A stretch of DNA of 64,000 nt from Candidatus Tectomicrobia bacterium. GTDB taxonomy: Bacteria; UBA8248. A program made the position numbers and the translations under genes. The stretch lies in NCBI GenBank assembly GCA_016192135.1, contig JACPUR010000002.1, positions 1 through 64,000 on the forward strand, written 5' to 3'. Below the pieces are notes generated by a model. It saw nothing but the letters and a program-made list of their open reading frames with translations. It did not search any database and had not been told where the DNA came from. Below are positions 8,261 to 18,224 of this stretch, piece after piece (within the stretch, counting starts at the first letter, position 1; each line of letters begins with the position of its first letter).

Positions 8261-9162
8261 CGCCCGTCCCCGCCGAGCCGGGGGGGCGCGCCGATTTCGC
8301 TTTTCCGCAGGGTGCCGTGCACGTCCCCGAAGTAGTAGGCCCGCTCGACCGTCGCCGAGACCGGGGTCAGGGCGGGGTTGAACCACACCCGCACCTCGCC
8401 GGTCTCCTGCCCGAACAGCTCCTTGGGCACCTTGACGAAGACCAGAAGGCCCGGCTCGCCCGTCCGGCCGTAGGACTTCCGGTAGCTCAGCTCGGTCGCC
8501 GGATCGGCCACCCGGACCTCGAAATCCCGGGCGAGGCTCTCGCCTTCCTCCCTCTCCCCTTTGGGGATGTCGTAGGCGGGGAGGGTGACGATGGTGAACC
8601 GGCTCCCCTTCTCCAGGGAGCCGAGGGCGCCGCGGCGGAAGTTGAAGAAGGCCGAGAGCAGATCCTCATAGGAGACGCCCGAGGGAATGGGCTCGGAGCC
8701 CTTTTCCCGGAGCTTGTCGTTGTAGAAGGTGGCCCACCGCACGGCGCGGCTCTCCGCGTCGATCTCCATCGTGGTCTTGGAGATGTTCTTCCCCCGGTGG
8801 ATCGCCTTCGTGTACCGGCGGGCGAAGAAGCGGCCGCGCCCGGGGTCGTAGTCCATCTCGCTGATGTATTGATTCTTCCGGTACGAGGTGAGGAAGCCGA
8901 TGATGCCCCGGGTTTCGGCGACGAGCTCGGCGCGGTAGCCGAGGCGGCTGACGCGCCGGAGCCGGATGGTCCCCTCCGCGACGCTCTTGAGGAAGAAAAA
9001 GTCGATGTCGTAGGTGTAGGTCTCCTCCGGCGGCAGCGGCGCCGCCGCGCCGGGGGCGGCCCCCTCCGCCCGGCGGGGCGAGGGAAGGAGGAGAAGCGCG
9101 CAGAGAAAGACCGCCGCGATCCGCGGAAGAAGGACGGCCACGGGGATTTCACACCGGCTCAT
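8257..9162 (-). CDS. DUF3108 secreted protein
   Basis: The 301-residue protein has a clear signal peptide (VLLPRIAAVFLCALLLLPS, cleavage probably near residues 33-36). The mature part matches DUF3108: ETYTYDIDFFFLKSVAEGTIRL, GFLTSYRKNQYISEMDYD, YEDLLSAFFNFRRG, and an ending with P-SATVERAYYFGDVHGTL. Members are predicted periplasmic beta-rich proteins of unknown function. It is the last gene of the minus-strand operon that starts near 17028, 11 bases after the HD-GYP gene. Its stop codon overlaps that of yraN. Confidence 0.88.
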   Translation of the reverse strand: MSRCEIPVAVLLPRIAAVFLCALLLLPSPRRAEGAAPGAAAPLPPEETYTYDIDFFFLKSVAEGTIRLRRVSRLGYRAELVAETRGIIGFLTSYRKNQYISEMDYDPGRGRFFARRYTKAIHRGKNISKTTMEIDAESRAVRWATFYNDKLREKGSEPIPSGVSYEDLLSAFFNFRRGALGSLEKGSRFTIVTLPAYDIPKGEREEGESLARDFEVRVADPATELSYRKSYGRTGEPGLLVFVKVPKELFGQETGEVRVWFNPALTPVSATVERAYYFGDVHGTLRKSEIGAPPRLGGDGR

Positions 9163-9173
9163 AGATTACGGCG

Positions 9174-10541
9174 CTACGGGCGCGGAACTTCGGTTTCGTC
9201 CAGAGAGTCCACAATGTAGAGGAGCGGGAAATCCTTGAGGGAGATCAGCCGCTCGTCCGAGATCTCGTTTCCGTCCCCGTCGTAGAGGAGCTGGACGATC
9301 GGCCGCAGCGGCTGGCCGGGGACCGTCTGCGCCACGCGCCCGATGGCGTTCGAGTTCAGGCGGACCAGGCTGTTCAGCGAAAAGACGGAGAGCTCCTCCA
9401 GCATCACCTTGAGCAGCCGCTGGTGGAAGGATGTCTTCTGCGTCTGGATGATCTCCTGGACCGCCTTGTGCGGGAGGAGCCGCTTGCGGTGGGGCCGGTT
9501 GTGGGTGAGGGCCTCATAGACGTCGGCCAGCCCGATGATCTTCGCGTACTCCGAGACCTCATTCCCGAGGAGACCCTGGGGATAGCCCCGGCCGTCCTCG
9601 CGCTCGTGCTCGTGGTAGAGCGCCTCGCCCAGCCACCGGAAGGGCTCCCCGAAGTTCTCCAGCACGATCCGCAGGCCGTACTCGGGATGCTTGCGGATCT
9701 CGTTCATCTCCTCGGGGGCGAGCTTGCCCTCCTTGTGCCGGATGTGCTGGGGCACCCAGCACATGCCGACGTCGTGCAGGAGCGAGGCCACGCCCAGGCG
9801 CACCAGCCGCTCGGGCGACCACTTGAGCCCCCGCCCGAGCTTGAGGGCGTAGGTCGCGTGGTTGACCAGGTGGATGGCCAGGGAGTTCGTCGTGTCCTTC
9901 TGGCCGACCGCCAGGGAGTAGAGCTGCTCGAGCGCGTTCGGATGCTCCAGGCAGTCGAAGATGATGTCCTCGCCGTCCTCCAGGCTCAGCGGCGTTCCCT
10001 TGCCGATGGCCTGGAAGGCGCCGGTCACGTACTCGATGGCCCGCTGGCGCAGGGGGCGGAAGGGGTTCTCGGTCCGCGCGCGCGATGCGGCGCCCGCCTG
10101 GGAGGTGAGGTCGTCCCCCCTTTCCGCCCCGGGCTCGGGGCCCATGAGCATGGAGCCGCGCCTGCGCGGCCGGGCCGGCGCCTCCGCCGGAGGGTCCGGG
10201 ACGGAGGGCGGAGCGGCCGCCGGGCGCTGCGGGCGGCTGGGAATCCCCAGGTCGGGCGGGGCGGCGGCGGTTTCTTCCTCGGGGGCGGTCCGGCCCTGCG
10301 GCGCGGCTCCCGGGCCGGGCAGGGCGGGAGGCGCCAGGGGCGCTTCCTCGTCCGCGGGGCGGCGGGGGGGAGCCGGGCGGGGCTGCTGCGGGGGCTGGCG
10401 GAAGTCCGCCACCTCGCTCAGGCGGAAGGCCTCCTCCTCGGCCGGCGCCTCCTCGTCGGGGGGCGTCTCCGGCTTGGGGGGCTGCTTCTTCTTGGGGTCC
10501 TGGCCCTCCGGCCCTTGCTTGATCAGATCGCTCAGGCGCAT
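9174..10541 (-). CDS. HD-GYP domain protein (probable cyclic-di-GMP phosphodiesterase)
   Basis: The 455-residue protein has a long Pro/Glu/Arg-rich, low-complexity N-terminal half (about residues 10-150) and a C-terminal HD-GYP domain. Visible motifs are ASLLHDVGMCWVPQHIR (metal-binding HD), the RKHPEYGLRIV helix, and YHEHEREDGRGYP (the GYP motif); then the later IIGLADVYEALTHNRPHRK block. HD-GYP proteins hydrolyse c-di-GMP, usually in signalling for motility or surface attachment. There is no receiver domain in this chain. It sits 4 bases after the ExeA-like ATPase gene in the same operon. The disordered N-terminus is unusually long for the family. Confidence 0.9.
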   Translation of the reverse strand: MRLSDLIKQGPEGQDPKKKQPPKPETPPDEEAPAEEEAFRLSEVADFRQPPQQPRPAPPRRPADEEAPLAPPALPGPGAAPQGRTAPEEETAAAPPDLGIPSRPQRPAAAPPSVPDPPAEAPARPRRRGSMLMGPEPGAERGDDLTSQAGAASRARTENPFRPLRQRAIEYVTGAFQAIGKGTPLSLEDGEDIIFDCLEHPNALEQLYSLAVGQKDTTNSLAIHLVNHATYALKLGRGLKWSPERLVRLGVASLLHDVGMCWVPQHIRHKEGKLAPEEMNEIRKHPEYGLRIVLENFGEPFRWLGEALYHEHEREDGRGYPQGLLGNEVSEYAKIIGLADVYEALTHNRPHRKRLLPHKAVQEIIQTQKTSFHQRLLKVMLEELSVFSLNSLVRLNSNAIGRVAQTVPGQPLRPIVQLLYDGDGNEISDERLISLKDFPLLYIVDSLDETEVPRP

Positions 10542-10545
10542 GGCG

Positions 10546-11352
10546 TCAGACTCCTCCTCCCCCGTCCCGCACGACCTTCTCCACCAGCTTGCTGTTGATG
10601 AGCGGGACCTTGTAGCTGAACCCCACCAGGAGGCAGAGGTCGCAGAGGTTGACGATTTTCCGGGGCACGCCGCTCGAAACCTGGTAGAGCATCTTGATGG
10701 CCTGCTCGGAGAAGATGCTCTTCTCCAGGCCGGCGACCTTGAGGCGGAAGAAGATGAACTTGACCGTCTCCGCGTAATCCAGCGGGCTTAGATGATACTT
10801 GATCGATATCCGCTGGCTCAACTGGGGGATTTTCTCGACCCGATCGCGGAGCTCGGGCTGGCCCACCAGGATGAGGGTCAGCAGGAAGCGGTCGTTGAGC
10901 TGGAAGTTGAGGAGGAGGCGAAGCTCCTCCATGGTTTCGTCGTCCTTGATGGCCTGGGCCTCGTCGACGATGACGACGGTGGATTTCCCCTCCTGGGCGT
11001 TGCTCAGGGTCTTGTTGTTGAGGAGGCGGAGGAGCTCCACCTTGGAGTCCGTGTTCTCCTCCACGTTGAGCTGGTAGAGGATCTCCTTGAGGAAGTCCAC
11101 CGGGTTGAGGCTCGGGTTGGCCACGATGCCGATGTCGAACTTGTCCTCGGAGAGCTGGCGCACGAAGGCCCGGGTGAGGGTGGTCTTGCCCATCCCCACG
11201 TCGCCGGAGAGCATCGCCGCCCCCTTGCGGCCGTGGGCGGCGTAGAGAAGGCGCGTCATGGCCTCCTCGTGCTTGGGCGAGAAGTACAAGAAGTCGGGGT
11301 TCGGAAGGTTCTCGAAGGGCGGAACCTTCAGGCCCCAGTAGTCAAGGTACAC
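10546..11352 (-). CDS. ExeA-like AAA ATPase
   Basis: This 268-residue protein starts MYLDYWGLKVPPFENLPNP, the typical start of the ExeA/GspA and MSHA-MshM ATPase family. Its Walker A is GDVGMGKTT and its Walker B is TVVIVDEAQAI, followed by a sensor region (LILVGQPELRDRV) and RISIKYHLSPLDYAET. These ATPases help assemble secretin complexes or act with pilus/secretion systems. Unlike full ExeA, no peptidoglycan-binding domain or membrane segment is attached. It is encoded between coaX (30-base gap) and the HD-GYP gene. Confidence 0.88.
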   Translation of the reverse strand: MYLDYWGLKVPPFENLPNPDFLYFSPKHEEAMTRLLYAAHGRKGAAMLSGDVGMGKTTLTRAFVRQLSEDKFDIGIVANPSLNPVDFLKEILYQLNVEENTDSKVELLRLLNNKTLSNAQEGKSTVVIVDEAQAIKDDETMEELRLLLNFQLNDRFLLTLILVGQPELRDRVEKIPQLSQRISIKYHLSPLDYAETVKFIFFRLKVAGLEKSIFSEQAIKMLYQVSSGVPRKIVNLCDLCLLVGFSYKVPLINSKLVEKVVRDGGGGV

Positions 11353-11382
11353 GCGCCCGCCTCTCCTCTCGCGCCCGAGCCC

Positions 11383-12162
11383 TCATGGGTTCCGCTCGGC
11401 GATCAGCCGCAGCCCGATCAGCGTCAGGTCCGGGTTCACCTCGTCGAAAAGGGCGTCCTGGTCGCCAAGGATGGCGCTCTGCCCGCCGGTGGCCACCACC
11501 CGCGTAGAAGCGCCCAATTCGCCCTTCATCCGCTCCACGATCTCCCGCACAAGACCGACGTACCCGTAGAACATCCCCGCCTGGATGCTGTGGACGGTGT
11601 TCCGCCCGATGATCGAGGGCGGCTTGATCGGCTCGACGCGCGGGAGGCGGGCCGTCCGGTCCACCAGGGCCTCGATCGCGATGCCGTAGCCGGGCGAGAT
11701 GGCCCCTCCCAGGTATTCCCCGCGCGCCGAGACGGCGTCGAAGGTGATGGCCGTCCCGAAGTCCACCACGATGAGCGGCCCTCCGTAGAGGTGATGGCCC
11801 GCCACGGCGTTGGCGATGCGGTCCGCCCCCACCTCGTGGGGATTGTCGTACTTGATCGCGATGCCCGTGCGAATCCCCGGGCCCACGACCAGGGGCGCCA
11901 TCCCGAAGTAGCGCCGCGACATCTCCTCCAGCGTGGGGCCCAGGGGGGGCACGACGCTGGAGACGACCACCCGCTTCACCTGCTCCATCCGGTGGCCGCC
12001 CAGCCGGAAGAGGCCCTCCATCAAGATGGCCAGCTCGTCCGTCGTCCGCCGGGCCACCGAGCCCAGCCGCCAGCTCGCCTTCAGGTCTTCCCCTTCGAAC
12101 AGCCCGACGACCGTCTGGGTGTTTCCCACGTCGATGGCCAGGAGACGGCCGCCCGGGTTCAC
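11383..12162 (-). CDS. coaX: type III pantothenate kinase
   Basis: CoaX phosphorylates pantothenate in the first step of coenzyme A synthesis. The 259-residue product begins at GTG 12162 with LLAIDVGNTQTVVGLFEG, the phosphate-binding loop of the ASKHA fold. It contains GADRIANAVAG and LIVVDFGTAITFD, and it has the GGAISPGYGIAIEAL block. Further on are the GRNTVHSIQAGMFYGYVG and VVATGG motifs. Its start overlaps the birA stop (GTGA), a common birA-coaX fusion-like arrangement. Confidence 0.96.
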   Translation of the reverse strand: MNPGGRLLAIDVGNTQTVVGLFEGEDLKASWRLGSVARRTTDELAILMEGLFRLGGHRMEQVKRVVVSSVVPPLGPTLEEMSRRYFGMAPLVVGPGIRTGIAIKYDNPHEVGADRIANAVAGHHLYGGPLIVVDFGTAITFDAVSARGEYLGGAISPGYGIAIEALVDRTARLPRVEPIKPPSIIGRNTVHSIQAGMFYGYVGLVREIVERMKGELGASTRVVATGGQSAILGDQDALFDEVNPDLTLIGLRLIAERNP

Positions 12163-12920
12163 GTTTCCATGACCTCCCCGGCCTCGGCGCGGAGAAGGCG
12201 GCCCGCCCCATCCTCGATAAGGAGCCGGCCCTTCGCGTCCAGCCCGGCGATCTTCCCGCGCAGGCTTTCGCCTCCGGCCGAAACCACAGCTTCTTCTCCT
12301 AAATTATCACATATTTCCAGCCATCGCTTCCGGATCGGCTCAAAGCCTGTGGCGATGAACACGTTGTACCAGAATCCGATGCGTCTCAAAAGGAGAATGA
12401 GAAGATCCTCCGCCTCCGGCACCGCCTTCCCGGCGAGGCGGAGGGAAGTGGAACGCTCCCGGAATTCCGGCGGAAAGGACGCCTCGTCGGCCGAAAGGTT
12501 GATGCCCATCCCCGCCACCACGGCGGGAGGAGGCCCCCCCGCCGGCTCGTATTCGCAGAGGATGCCCCCCAGCTTCCGGCGGCCGATCCGCAGATCGTTC
12601 GGCCATTTGAGGCCCACGGGGGGGCCCTCCAGGGAGGAGAGCGCCTCGGCGGCGGCCACGCCCGCGGCGAGGGTCAGGAGGCGGGCCTCCTCGGGGGGCC
12701 GGGGGGGGCGGAGCAAGACGGAGAAGTAGAGCCCGGCGCCGGGCGGGGAGTGCCAGGCGCGGCCGTGCCGCCCCCGGCCTCGGGACTGGGAGCGGGCGGC
12801 GACCACGGCCCCCTCCGGCTCCCCCCGGCGGGCGCGCTCCATCAGGAGGTCGTTCGTCGAGCCCGCCTCGTCCAGCCATTCGATCCGCCAGGCGGGGGCG
12901 GGGGGGCCGCATCCGGCCAT
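12159..12920 (-). CDS. birA: biotin--[acetyl-CoA-carboxylase] ligase
   Basis: BirA activates biotin to biotinyl-AMP and attaches it to carboxylase lysines. The 253-residue protein has STNDLLMERA, the biotinyl-AMP loop SRGRGRHGRAWHSPPGAGLYFS (with the expected GRGR-GR-W pattern), the KWPNDLRI-RKLGGILCE block, and a small C-terminal SH3-like domain (GESLRGKIAGLDAKGRLLIE). No N-terminal winged-helix repressor domain is present, so this is a monofunctional ligase. It abuts valS with no intergenic base and overlaps coaX by 4. Confidence 0.95.
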   Translation of the reverse strand: MAGCGPPAPAWRIEWLDEAGSTNDLLMERARRGEPEGAVVAARSQSRGRGRHGRAWHSPPGAGLYFSVLLRPPRPPEEARLLTLAAGVAAAEALSSLEGPPVGLKWPNDLRIGRRKLGGILCEYEPAGGPPPAVVAGMGINLSADEASFPPEFRERSTSLRLAGKAVPEAEDLLILLLRRIGFWYNVFIATGFEPIRKRWLEICDNLGEEAVVSAGGESLRGKIAGLDAKGRLLIEDGAGRLLRAEAGEVMET

Positions 12921-15542
12921 TCAGCCCTTCAGCTCCAGCAGGCGGGAGAGATGGGCCCGGAGCTTGGCCTCGCGGTCCCGGGACTCGGCGAGGCGGCCCC
13001 GGTCCTTCTCGACCACCTCGGCCGGGGCGCGCTCGATGAAGGAGGGATTGGCGAGCTTCTTCTCGAGCGCCTGGATGGAGGAGGCCGCGTCCTTGAGCTG
13101 CTTCTCGAGGCGGCGGATCTCCTCGTCAACATCGACCAGCCCCTTGATGGGAACGAATATCTGAGAGCTTCCAGAGACAGCTGAGGCGGACGCCTCTGGG
13201 CGTTCTACATCCGGCCCAATAATAATTTCGCCGCCTATCCTGCCAAGACGCTTGAACCATTCCTTTTCATCTAGGACGAGGGTCGCAACTCCAGGTATTT
13301 CGTCATGAATCAATAGAGGGATTTCAGTTCCCGGCTGAATGTTCAACTCGCCACGGATGTTGCGGACCTTGTCCTGCAAGTCCATGAGCTTGTTGAACTC
13401 TTCCTCGGCAACAGGGTCATCCCACCCTTCCTCGGGCGCGGGCCAGGGGGCCGTGGCGATGCTTTCGCCCTCGCGGCCGGGAAGCTTCTGCCAGATCTCC
13501 TCGGTGATGAAGGGGATGATGGGGTGGAGCAGGCGCAGGGTGCGCTCCAGGGCCCGGACGAGGACGGCGCGGCTCGAGTCCCCCTCCGTCCCGCCCAGGA
13601 GGGCCGGCTTGATCACCTCGAGGTACCAGTCGCACAGCTCGTGCCAGGTGAAGTGGTAGAGGGCCAGGGCCGCGTCGTTGAAACGGTACTCCGCGAGCGC
13701 GGCGTCCACCTTTCGGTTCGCGCCGTTCAGCCGGCTCAGGATCCAGCGGTCGCTGCGGGAGAGCTTCGAGCGCTCGGGCATCGGGGGGGCGCCGCCCGGG
13801 AGGTTCATCAGGGTGAAGCGCGCCGCGTTCCAGAGCTTGTTGCAGAAGTTGCGGTAGCCCGCGATGCGCTCCTCCGAGAGGCGGATGTCGCGCCCCTGGG
13901 CGGCCATGGCGGTGAGCGTCAGGCGCAGGGAGTCCGCCCCGTACTTCTCGATGATGTCCAGCGGGTCGATGACGTTGCCCCGGGTTTTGCTCATCTTCTG
14001 GCCCTGCTCGTCCCGGACGAGGGCGTGGATGTAGACGTCGCGGAAGGGCACCTCGTCCATGAACTTGAGGCCCAGCATGATCATCCGGGCCACCCAGAAG
14101 AAGATGATGTCGAAGCCCGTCACGAGCACCGAGGTGGGATAGAAGAACTCCAAGTCCCCGTTGCGCTCGGGCCAGCCGAACGTGGAGAAGGGCCACAGCC
14201 CCGAGCTGAACCAGGTGTCCAGCACGTCGGTCTCGCGGCGCAATTTGGGGTTCTTCGGGTCCTCGCGGGAGACGAAGACCTCCCCGGTCTCGTCGTCGTA
14301 CCAGGCGGGAATCTGGTGCCCCCACCAGATCTGGCGGCTGATGCACCAGTCGCGGATGTTGCGCATCCACTCGAAGTAGGTGGTGTTCCACTGGGAGGGG
14401 ATGATGCGGATGCGCCCCTCCTCCACCGCCTGGATGGCCTTCTCGGCCAGGGGCTTCATCCGCACGAACCACTGTTTCGAGAGATAAGGCTCCACCACCG
14501 TGCCGCAGCGGTAGCACCCGCCGACCGAGTGCCTGTGCGGCTTCACGCCCCGCAGGAGCCCCTGCCTCTCCAGGTCCGCCACGACGCGCTCCCGGGCCTC
14601 GAAGCGGTCGAGCCCCTCGTAGGGGCCGCCGTTGCGGTTGATCTTCCCGTCCGGCGTCAGGATGTTCACCTGGGGGAGGCCGTTGCGAAGCCCCGCCTCG
14701 AAGTCGTTGGGGTCGTGCGCCGGGGTGACCTTCACCGCGCCCGAGCCGAAGGAGGGGTCCACGTAGGCGTCGGCGATGACGGGGATCTTCCGGTCCAGGA
14801 GGGGGAGCCTGAGGTGCTTGCCGACGAGCGCCGCGTAGCGGCTGTCCTCGGGATGGACGGCCACCGCCGTGTCGCCCAGCATGGTTTCGGGCCGGGTGGT
14901 GGCGATGGTCAGGCCCTCGCCGCCCTCCCAGAGGGGGTAGTGGACCTCCCAGAGCTTCCCCTCGCGCTCCTCGTGCTCGACCTCGAGGTCCGAGACGGCG
15001 GTGCCGCACCGCGGGCACCAGTTCACCAGGTAGTCGCCCCGGTAGATGAGGCCCTCCTCGTAGAGGCGCACGAAGGCCTCGCGCACCGCGCGGGAGAGGC
15101 CCTCGTCCATCGTGAAGCGCTCCCGCGCCCAGTCGCAGGAGGCCCCGAGGCGCATGAGCTGGCGGATGATGGTGCCCCCGCTCTCCTCCTTCCACTCCCA
15201 CACGCGCTCGACGAACTTCTCCCGGCCGAGCTTCTCCCGGCTCAGCCCCTTGGCCGCGAGCTGGCGCTCCACGACGTTCTGGGTGGCGATGCCGGCGTGG
15301 TCGGTGCCGGGCATCCAGCAGACGGCGTGGCCGCTCATGCGCTTCCAGCGGACGAGGATGTCCTGGAGCGTGTTGTTCAGGGCGTGGCCCATGTGGAGCG
15401 AGCCGGTGACGTTGGGAGGCGGGATGACGATGGAGTAGGGGGGCTTGCCCGCCTCGGGCCGGCCGTGGAAATAGTTTTTCTCGAGCCAGAAGGCGTACCA
15501 GCGGTCTTCCGCCGCCTTCGGCTCGTAGCGGGGCTCGAGCAC
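12921..15542 (-). CDS. valS: valyl-tRNA synthetase
   Basis: ValRS charges tRNA-Val and edits threonyl errors. The 873-residue protein has the HIGH motif as HMGH (residues 50-53), [14 protein letters not shown], the CP1 editing domain with [19 protein letters not shown], the KMSKS motif as [12 protein letters not shown], and a C-terminal coiled coil ([21 protein letters not shown]). The start is GTG 15542, giving [19 protein letters not shown]. It lies 4 bases downstream of the receiver-like gene and directly upstream of birA. Confidence 0.97.
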   Translation of the reverse strand: MLEPRYEPKAAEDRWYAFWLEKNYFHGRPEAGKPPYSIVIPPPNVTGSLHMGHALNNTLQDILVRWKRMSGHAVCWMPGTDHAGIATQNVVERQLAAKGLSREKLGREKFVERVWEWKEESGGTIIRQLMRLGASCDWARERFTMDEGLSRAVREAFVRLYEEGLIYRGDYLVNWCPRCGTAVSDLEVEHEEREGKLWEVHYPLWEGGEGLTIATTRPETMLGDTAVAVHPEDSRYAALVGKHLRLPLLDRKIPVIADAYVDPSFGSGAVKVTPAHDPNDFEAGLRNGLPQVNILTPDGKINRNGGPYEGLDRFEARERVVADLERQGLLRGVKPHRHSVGGCYRCGTVVEPYLSKQWFVRMKPLAEKAIQAVEEGRIRIIPSQWNTTYFEWMRNIRDWCISRQIWWGHQIPAWYDDETGEVFVSREDPKNPKLRRETDVLDTWFSSGLWPFSTFGWPERNGDLEFFYPTSVLVTGFDIIFFWVARMIMLGLKFMDEVPFRDVYIHALVRDEQGQKMSKTRGNVIDPLDIIEKYGADSLRLTLTAMAAQGRDIRLSEERIAGYRNFCNKLWNAARFTLMNLPGGAPPMPERSKLSRSDRWILSRLNGANRKVDAALAEYRFNDAALALYHFTWHELCDWYLEVIKPALLGGTEGDSSRAVLVRALERTLRLLHPIIPFITEEIWQKLPGREGESIATAPWPAPEEGWDDPVAEEEFNKLMDLQDKVRNIRGELNIQPGTEIPLLIHDEIPGVATLVLDEKEWFKRLGRIGGEIIIGPDVERPEASASAVSGSSQIFVPIKGLVDVDEEIRRLEKQLKDAASSIQALEKKLANPSFIERAPAEVVEKDRGRLAESRDREAKLRAHLSRLLELKG

Positions 15543-15546
15543 GCTG

Positions 15547-17028
15547 CTATTCTCCGCGCTTGATTTTCTCGATCTCTCGCAGGACGATTTTTTCCACCAG
15601 GTCGGGTAGCTGCCGTACGACGAGCGCCTCGATGTTGCGGATGAGGGCGGGGACGATGGCCTCGACCGTGCGCTCCAGGCTCTGCCTCACGAGAGGCTCC
15701 AGGTCCTCTTCCTTGGGGACTCCGGCGTCTCCGGAGGGAGGCCCGGACGGCGGGGCGCCGGCCTTCAGCGGAATGTCCCAGACCGGGGTCTCGCCGCCCG
15801 TCTCCTCGTCGGGGAGCGAAAGGTTGGCCTCCATGAGATCGTCCATGTCGAGTTCGGCCCTGGAGGGCGCGGGGGCGGAGGGGTTTCCCTCCCCGGAAAC
15901 CCCCGAGGCCGCCAGCTCGGCGTCCAGGTCGAGCTCCTCCCCTTCCGGGAGGCTCGCCTCCGGCTCCCGGCGGCCGGGGCCGCCGAAGCCGGCCTCCGCC
16001 GCCAAGCCGAGCAGATCGTCGTCGCCGCCGGCCTGATCCGGAGCCGCGGATTCCGGCGCCGGCTTGTTCATCTCGATGTCCCCCGCCCCCGCCAGCTCGC
16101 GCGAGAGCTCCTCCTGGATATTCTCGATGCGGGATTCGGCGGCGCGCACGTCGTCTTCGCTGATCCCTCCGCCGGAGAGGAGCTCGGCCTCGAGCTCGGC
16201 GAGTTGCGCCTCCGCCGCGCTCGCCTGCCGGTGCGCCAGGTCGGCTAGGTCCCCGTGCGCCTGCGCCGCCTTGGGGGCGGCGTCATCGAGGTCGAGGTCG
16301 GCCCATTCCTCGCCCGGCGGAGCCGAGGGGGCGGCCTGAGGGGCGGCCGGGGCGCCCGGCTTCTCCTCGGCCTCCTCGGCGAACAGGTCCTCGAGCTCGC
16401 TGTCGTCGAACAGGCGCACGTCCTGCTGCTCCCGGGGGGCCGTCTGCGGGGGAGCGCCCGCCGTCGGGCCCTGGTCGAGCATCTTCTCCGCCTCAAGGAG
16501 CAGGCCGCTATCGTCCTGGGCCTGGGGAGGCATCTCCGCCGGTTGCTCGGAACCGCCGGCGAAGAGCGAATCGAGCTCGTGGTCCTCGAACAGGTCGCGG
16601 CCCGCCGGGCTCTCCTGCTTGGGAGGCTCGGCGCCCGGCAGGGAGTCTCCCTTGTCCAGGCCGGTGCGCGCCAGGACGCGCCCCACCTCGGCCAGCAGGC
16701 GCTCGGGCTCGAAGGGCTTGATCAGCACGGCGGTGGCACCCGCCTGGCGCGCCTCGCCCTCGCTCATGCGGGACTTGGCGCTCGTGAGCAGGAGGACCGG
16801 CGTCTCTCCCAGATCCCCTTCCTGGCGGAGGCGGCGGCAGATCTCGGCCCCGCCCCCTCCCTTCATCTCCGCGCTCGCCACCACGATGTCGGGCTTCACG
16901 GTCCGCGCCATGGCGAGGGCCTGCTCGGGCGTTTCCGCGGCGTGGATGGAGAAATCCTGCCCCTCGAAGGTGAGTTCCACCACCCGGTGAATGAGCGGGC
17001 TGTCGTCCACGAGGAGCAGGTTAGCCAT
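15547..17028 (-). CDS. receiver-domain protein with altered phosphoacceptor
   Basis: The 493-residue chain has an N-terminal CheY-like receiver ([18 protein letters not shown], with the D8-D9 acidic pair, LLLTSAKS and AVLIKPFEP). After that come some 300 residues of Glu/Pro/Ala-rich low-complexity sequence and a C-terminal helix ([21 protein letters not shown], ending [14 protein letters not shown]). In the alignment [10 protein letters not shown] to P-D-hhhhD-MP, the phosphorylated Asp is Ser52, so phosphorylation is doubtful. The start is ATG 17028 (MANLLLVDD); a longer frame upstream is less likely. It is the first gene of the valS-birA-coaX operon. The C-terminal helix resembles those in gliding or motility regulators of deltaproteobacteria, but I cannot name a function. 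Confidence 0.8.
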   Translation of the reverse strand: MANLLLVDDSPLIHRVVELTFEGQDFSIHAAETPEQALAMARTVKPDIVVASAEMKGGGGAEICRRLRQEGDLGETPVLLLTSAKSRMSEGEARQAGATAVLIKPFEPERLLAEVGRVLARTGLDKGDSLPGAEPPKQESPAGRDLFEDHELDSLFAGGSEQPAEMPPQAQDDSGLLLEAEKMLDQGPTAGAPPQTAPREQQDVRLFDDSELEDLFAEEAEEKPGAPAAPQAAPSAPPGEEWADLDLDDAAPKAAQAHGDLADLAHRQASAAEAQLAELEAELLSGGGISEDDVRAAESRIENIQEELSRELAGAGDIEMNKPAPESAAPDQAGGDDDLLGLAAEAGFGGPGRREPEASLPEGEELDLDAELAASGVSGEGNPSAPAPSRAELDMDDLMEANLSLPDEETGGETPVWDIPLKAGAPPSGPPSGDAGVPKEEDLEPLVRQSLERTVEAIVPALIRNIEALVVRQLPDLVEKIVLREIEKIKRGE

Positions 17029-17150
17029 GCATTCCACTCTCCACCCGGAGCCCAAGCGCATGATACCGGATGGAGGAAAAGGGGCGGATCCGCACCCCAG
17101 ACGCGCCATCTGCCCCTGGGCGGACGCAGAGAGTGAAGGAAATCATGCCA

Positions 17151-18224
17151 TTAGGGGAGAGTGGGGTCAACCGTTTCCTTTGGTCTCGCCTGGTGGCGGG
17201 CGATGGCCGCCAGGTGCTCCTGATACGTCCGCGAGAAGGCGTGCCCGCCCGTCCGGGTGGCCACGAAGTAGAGGTAGTCCACGTCGGCCGGGTGGAGGGC
17301 CGCCTCGATGGAGGCGAGGCCGGGGCTGGCGATGGGGCCGGGGGGGAGGCCCCGGCGGACGTAGGTGTTGTAGGGGGAGCCGTACCCGAGGTCCCGCCGG
17401 AGGAGGGGCCGGTCCAGCCGGGGCAGGGCATAGAGGACGGTCGGGTCGCTCTGGAGCGGCATCTTCTTCTTGAGGCGGTTCCAGAAGACGGCTGCCACCA
17501 GGGGCCGCTCGGAGGCCAGGGGGGTTTCCTTCTCGACGATGGAGGCCAGCGTGAGTACCTGATGGAGGCTGAGCCCCAGCCGCTCCACGCGCTCCCGGTG
17601 CCCCGGGCCGAGCTTGCGGTTCAGGTTCTGCGCCATGGCGAGGAGGATGTCGCGGGGCGGCGTGCCGAGAGGGAACCGGTAGGTGTCCGGGAAGAGGTAG
17701 CCCTCGAGGGAGCCTCCCCCGGCCTCCGCCCGCGCGACCACGGCGGGGTCGCGGGCGATCTCGAGGAAGGCCTCCCGGGGGCCCAGGCCGGCGCGCTCGG
17801 CCGCCTCAGCGATCTCGCGGAGGCTGTACCCCTCGGGGATGGTCACGGTCCGCTGGGCCACCCGGCCCTCGATCAGGGCGCGGTAGATGGCGCGCGGCGT
17901 CATCGAGGGGCTGAACTCGTAGTGGCCGGCCCGGAGGCCGCGGGCGCCGCCCCGGAGGCGGGCCTGGAGCTGGAAGGCCAGCGGGTGGCGGAGGAGCCCC
18001 TGCGCGCCCAGCTCTCCGGATATCTGGCGCACGCCCTTTCCGGGGTGCACCCGGACGAGGAGGAGGCCCTGCCTTGCGGGGTCGAGGGGGCGATCGAAGT
18101 CGCGCCGGAGATAGGCGGCCGGGGCGGAGACCGCCAGGAGCGCGAGGACGAGGACGGGCGCCCGGCGCCGCCAAGCGGGAGGAGGAGCCGTCTCGGGAGG
18201 GCCGGGCGCGGGCGCGTCGCTCAT
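17151..18224 (-). CDS. mltG: endolytic murein transglycosylase MltG
   Basis: MltG cleaves nascent peptidoglycan and sets glycan strand length. The 357-residue protein has one N-terminal membrane segment ([18 protein letters not shown]), a LysM-like region ([22 protein letters not shown] and [18 protein letters not shown]) and the YceG domain. That domain has [12 protein letters not shown], the catalytic-Glu motif LASIVEKET, and the [27 protein letters not shown] block. ATG 18224 overlaps the ruvX stop (ATGA); an extension upstream would run into ruvX. yqgF/ruvX next to mltG is a common arrangement. Confidence 0.95.
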   Translation of the reverse strand: [357 protein letters not shown]

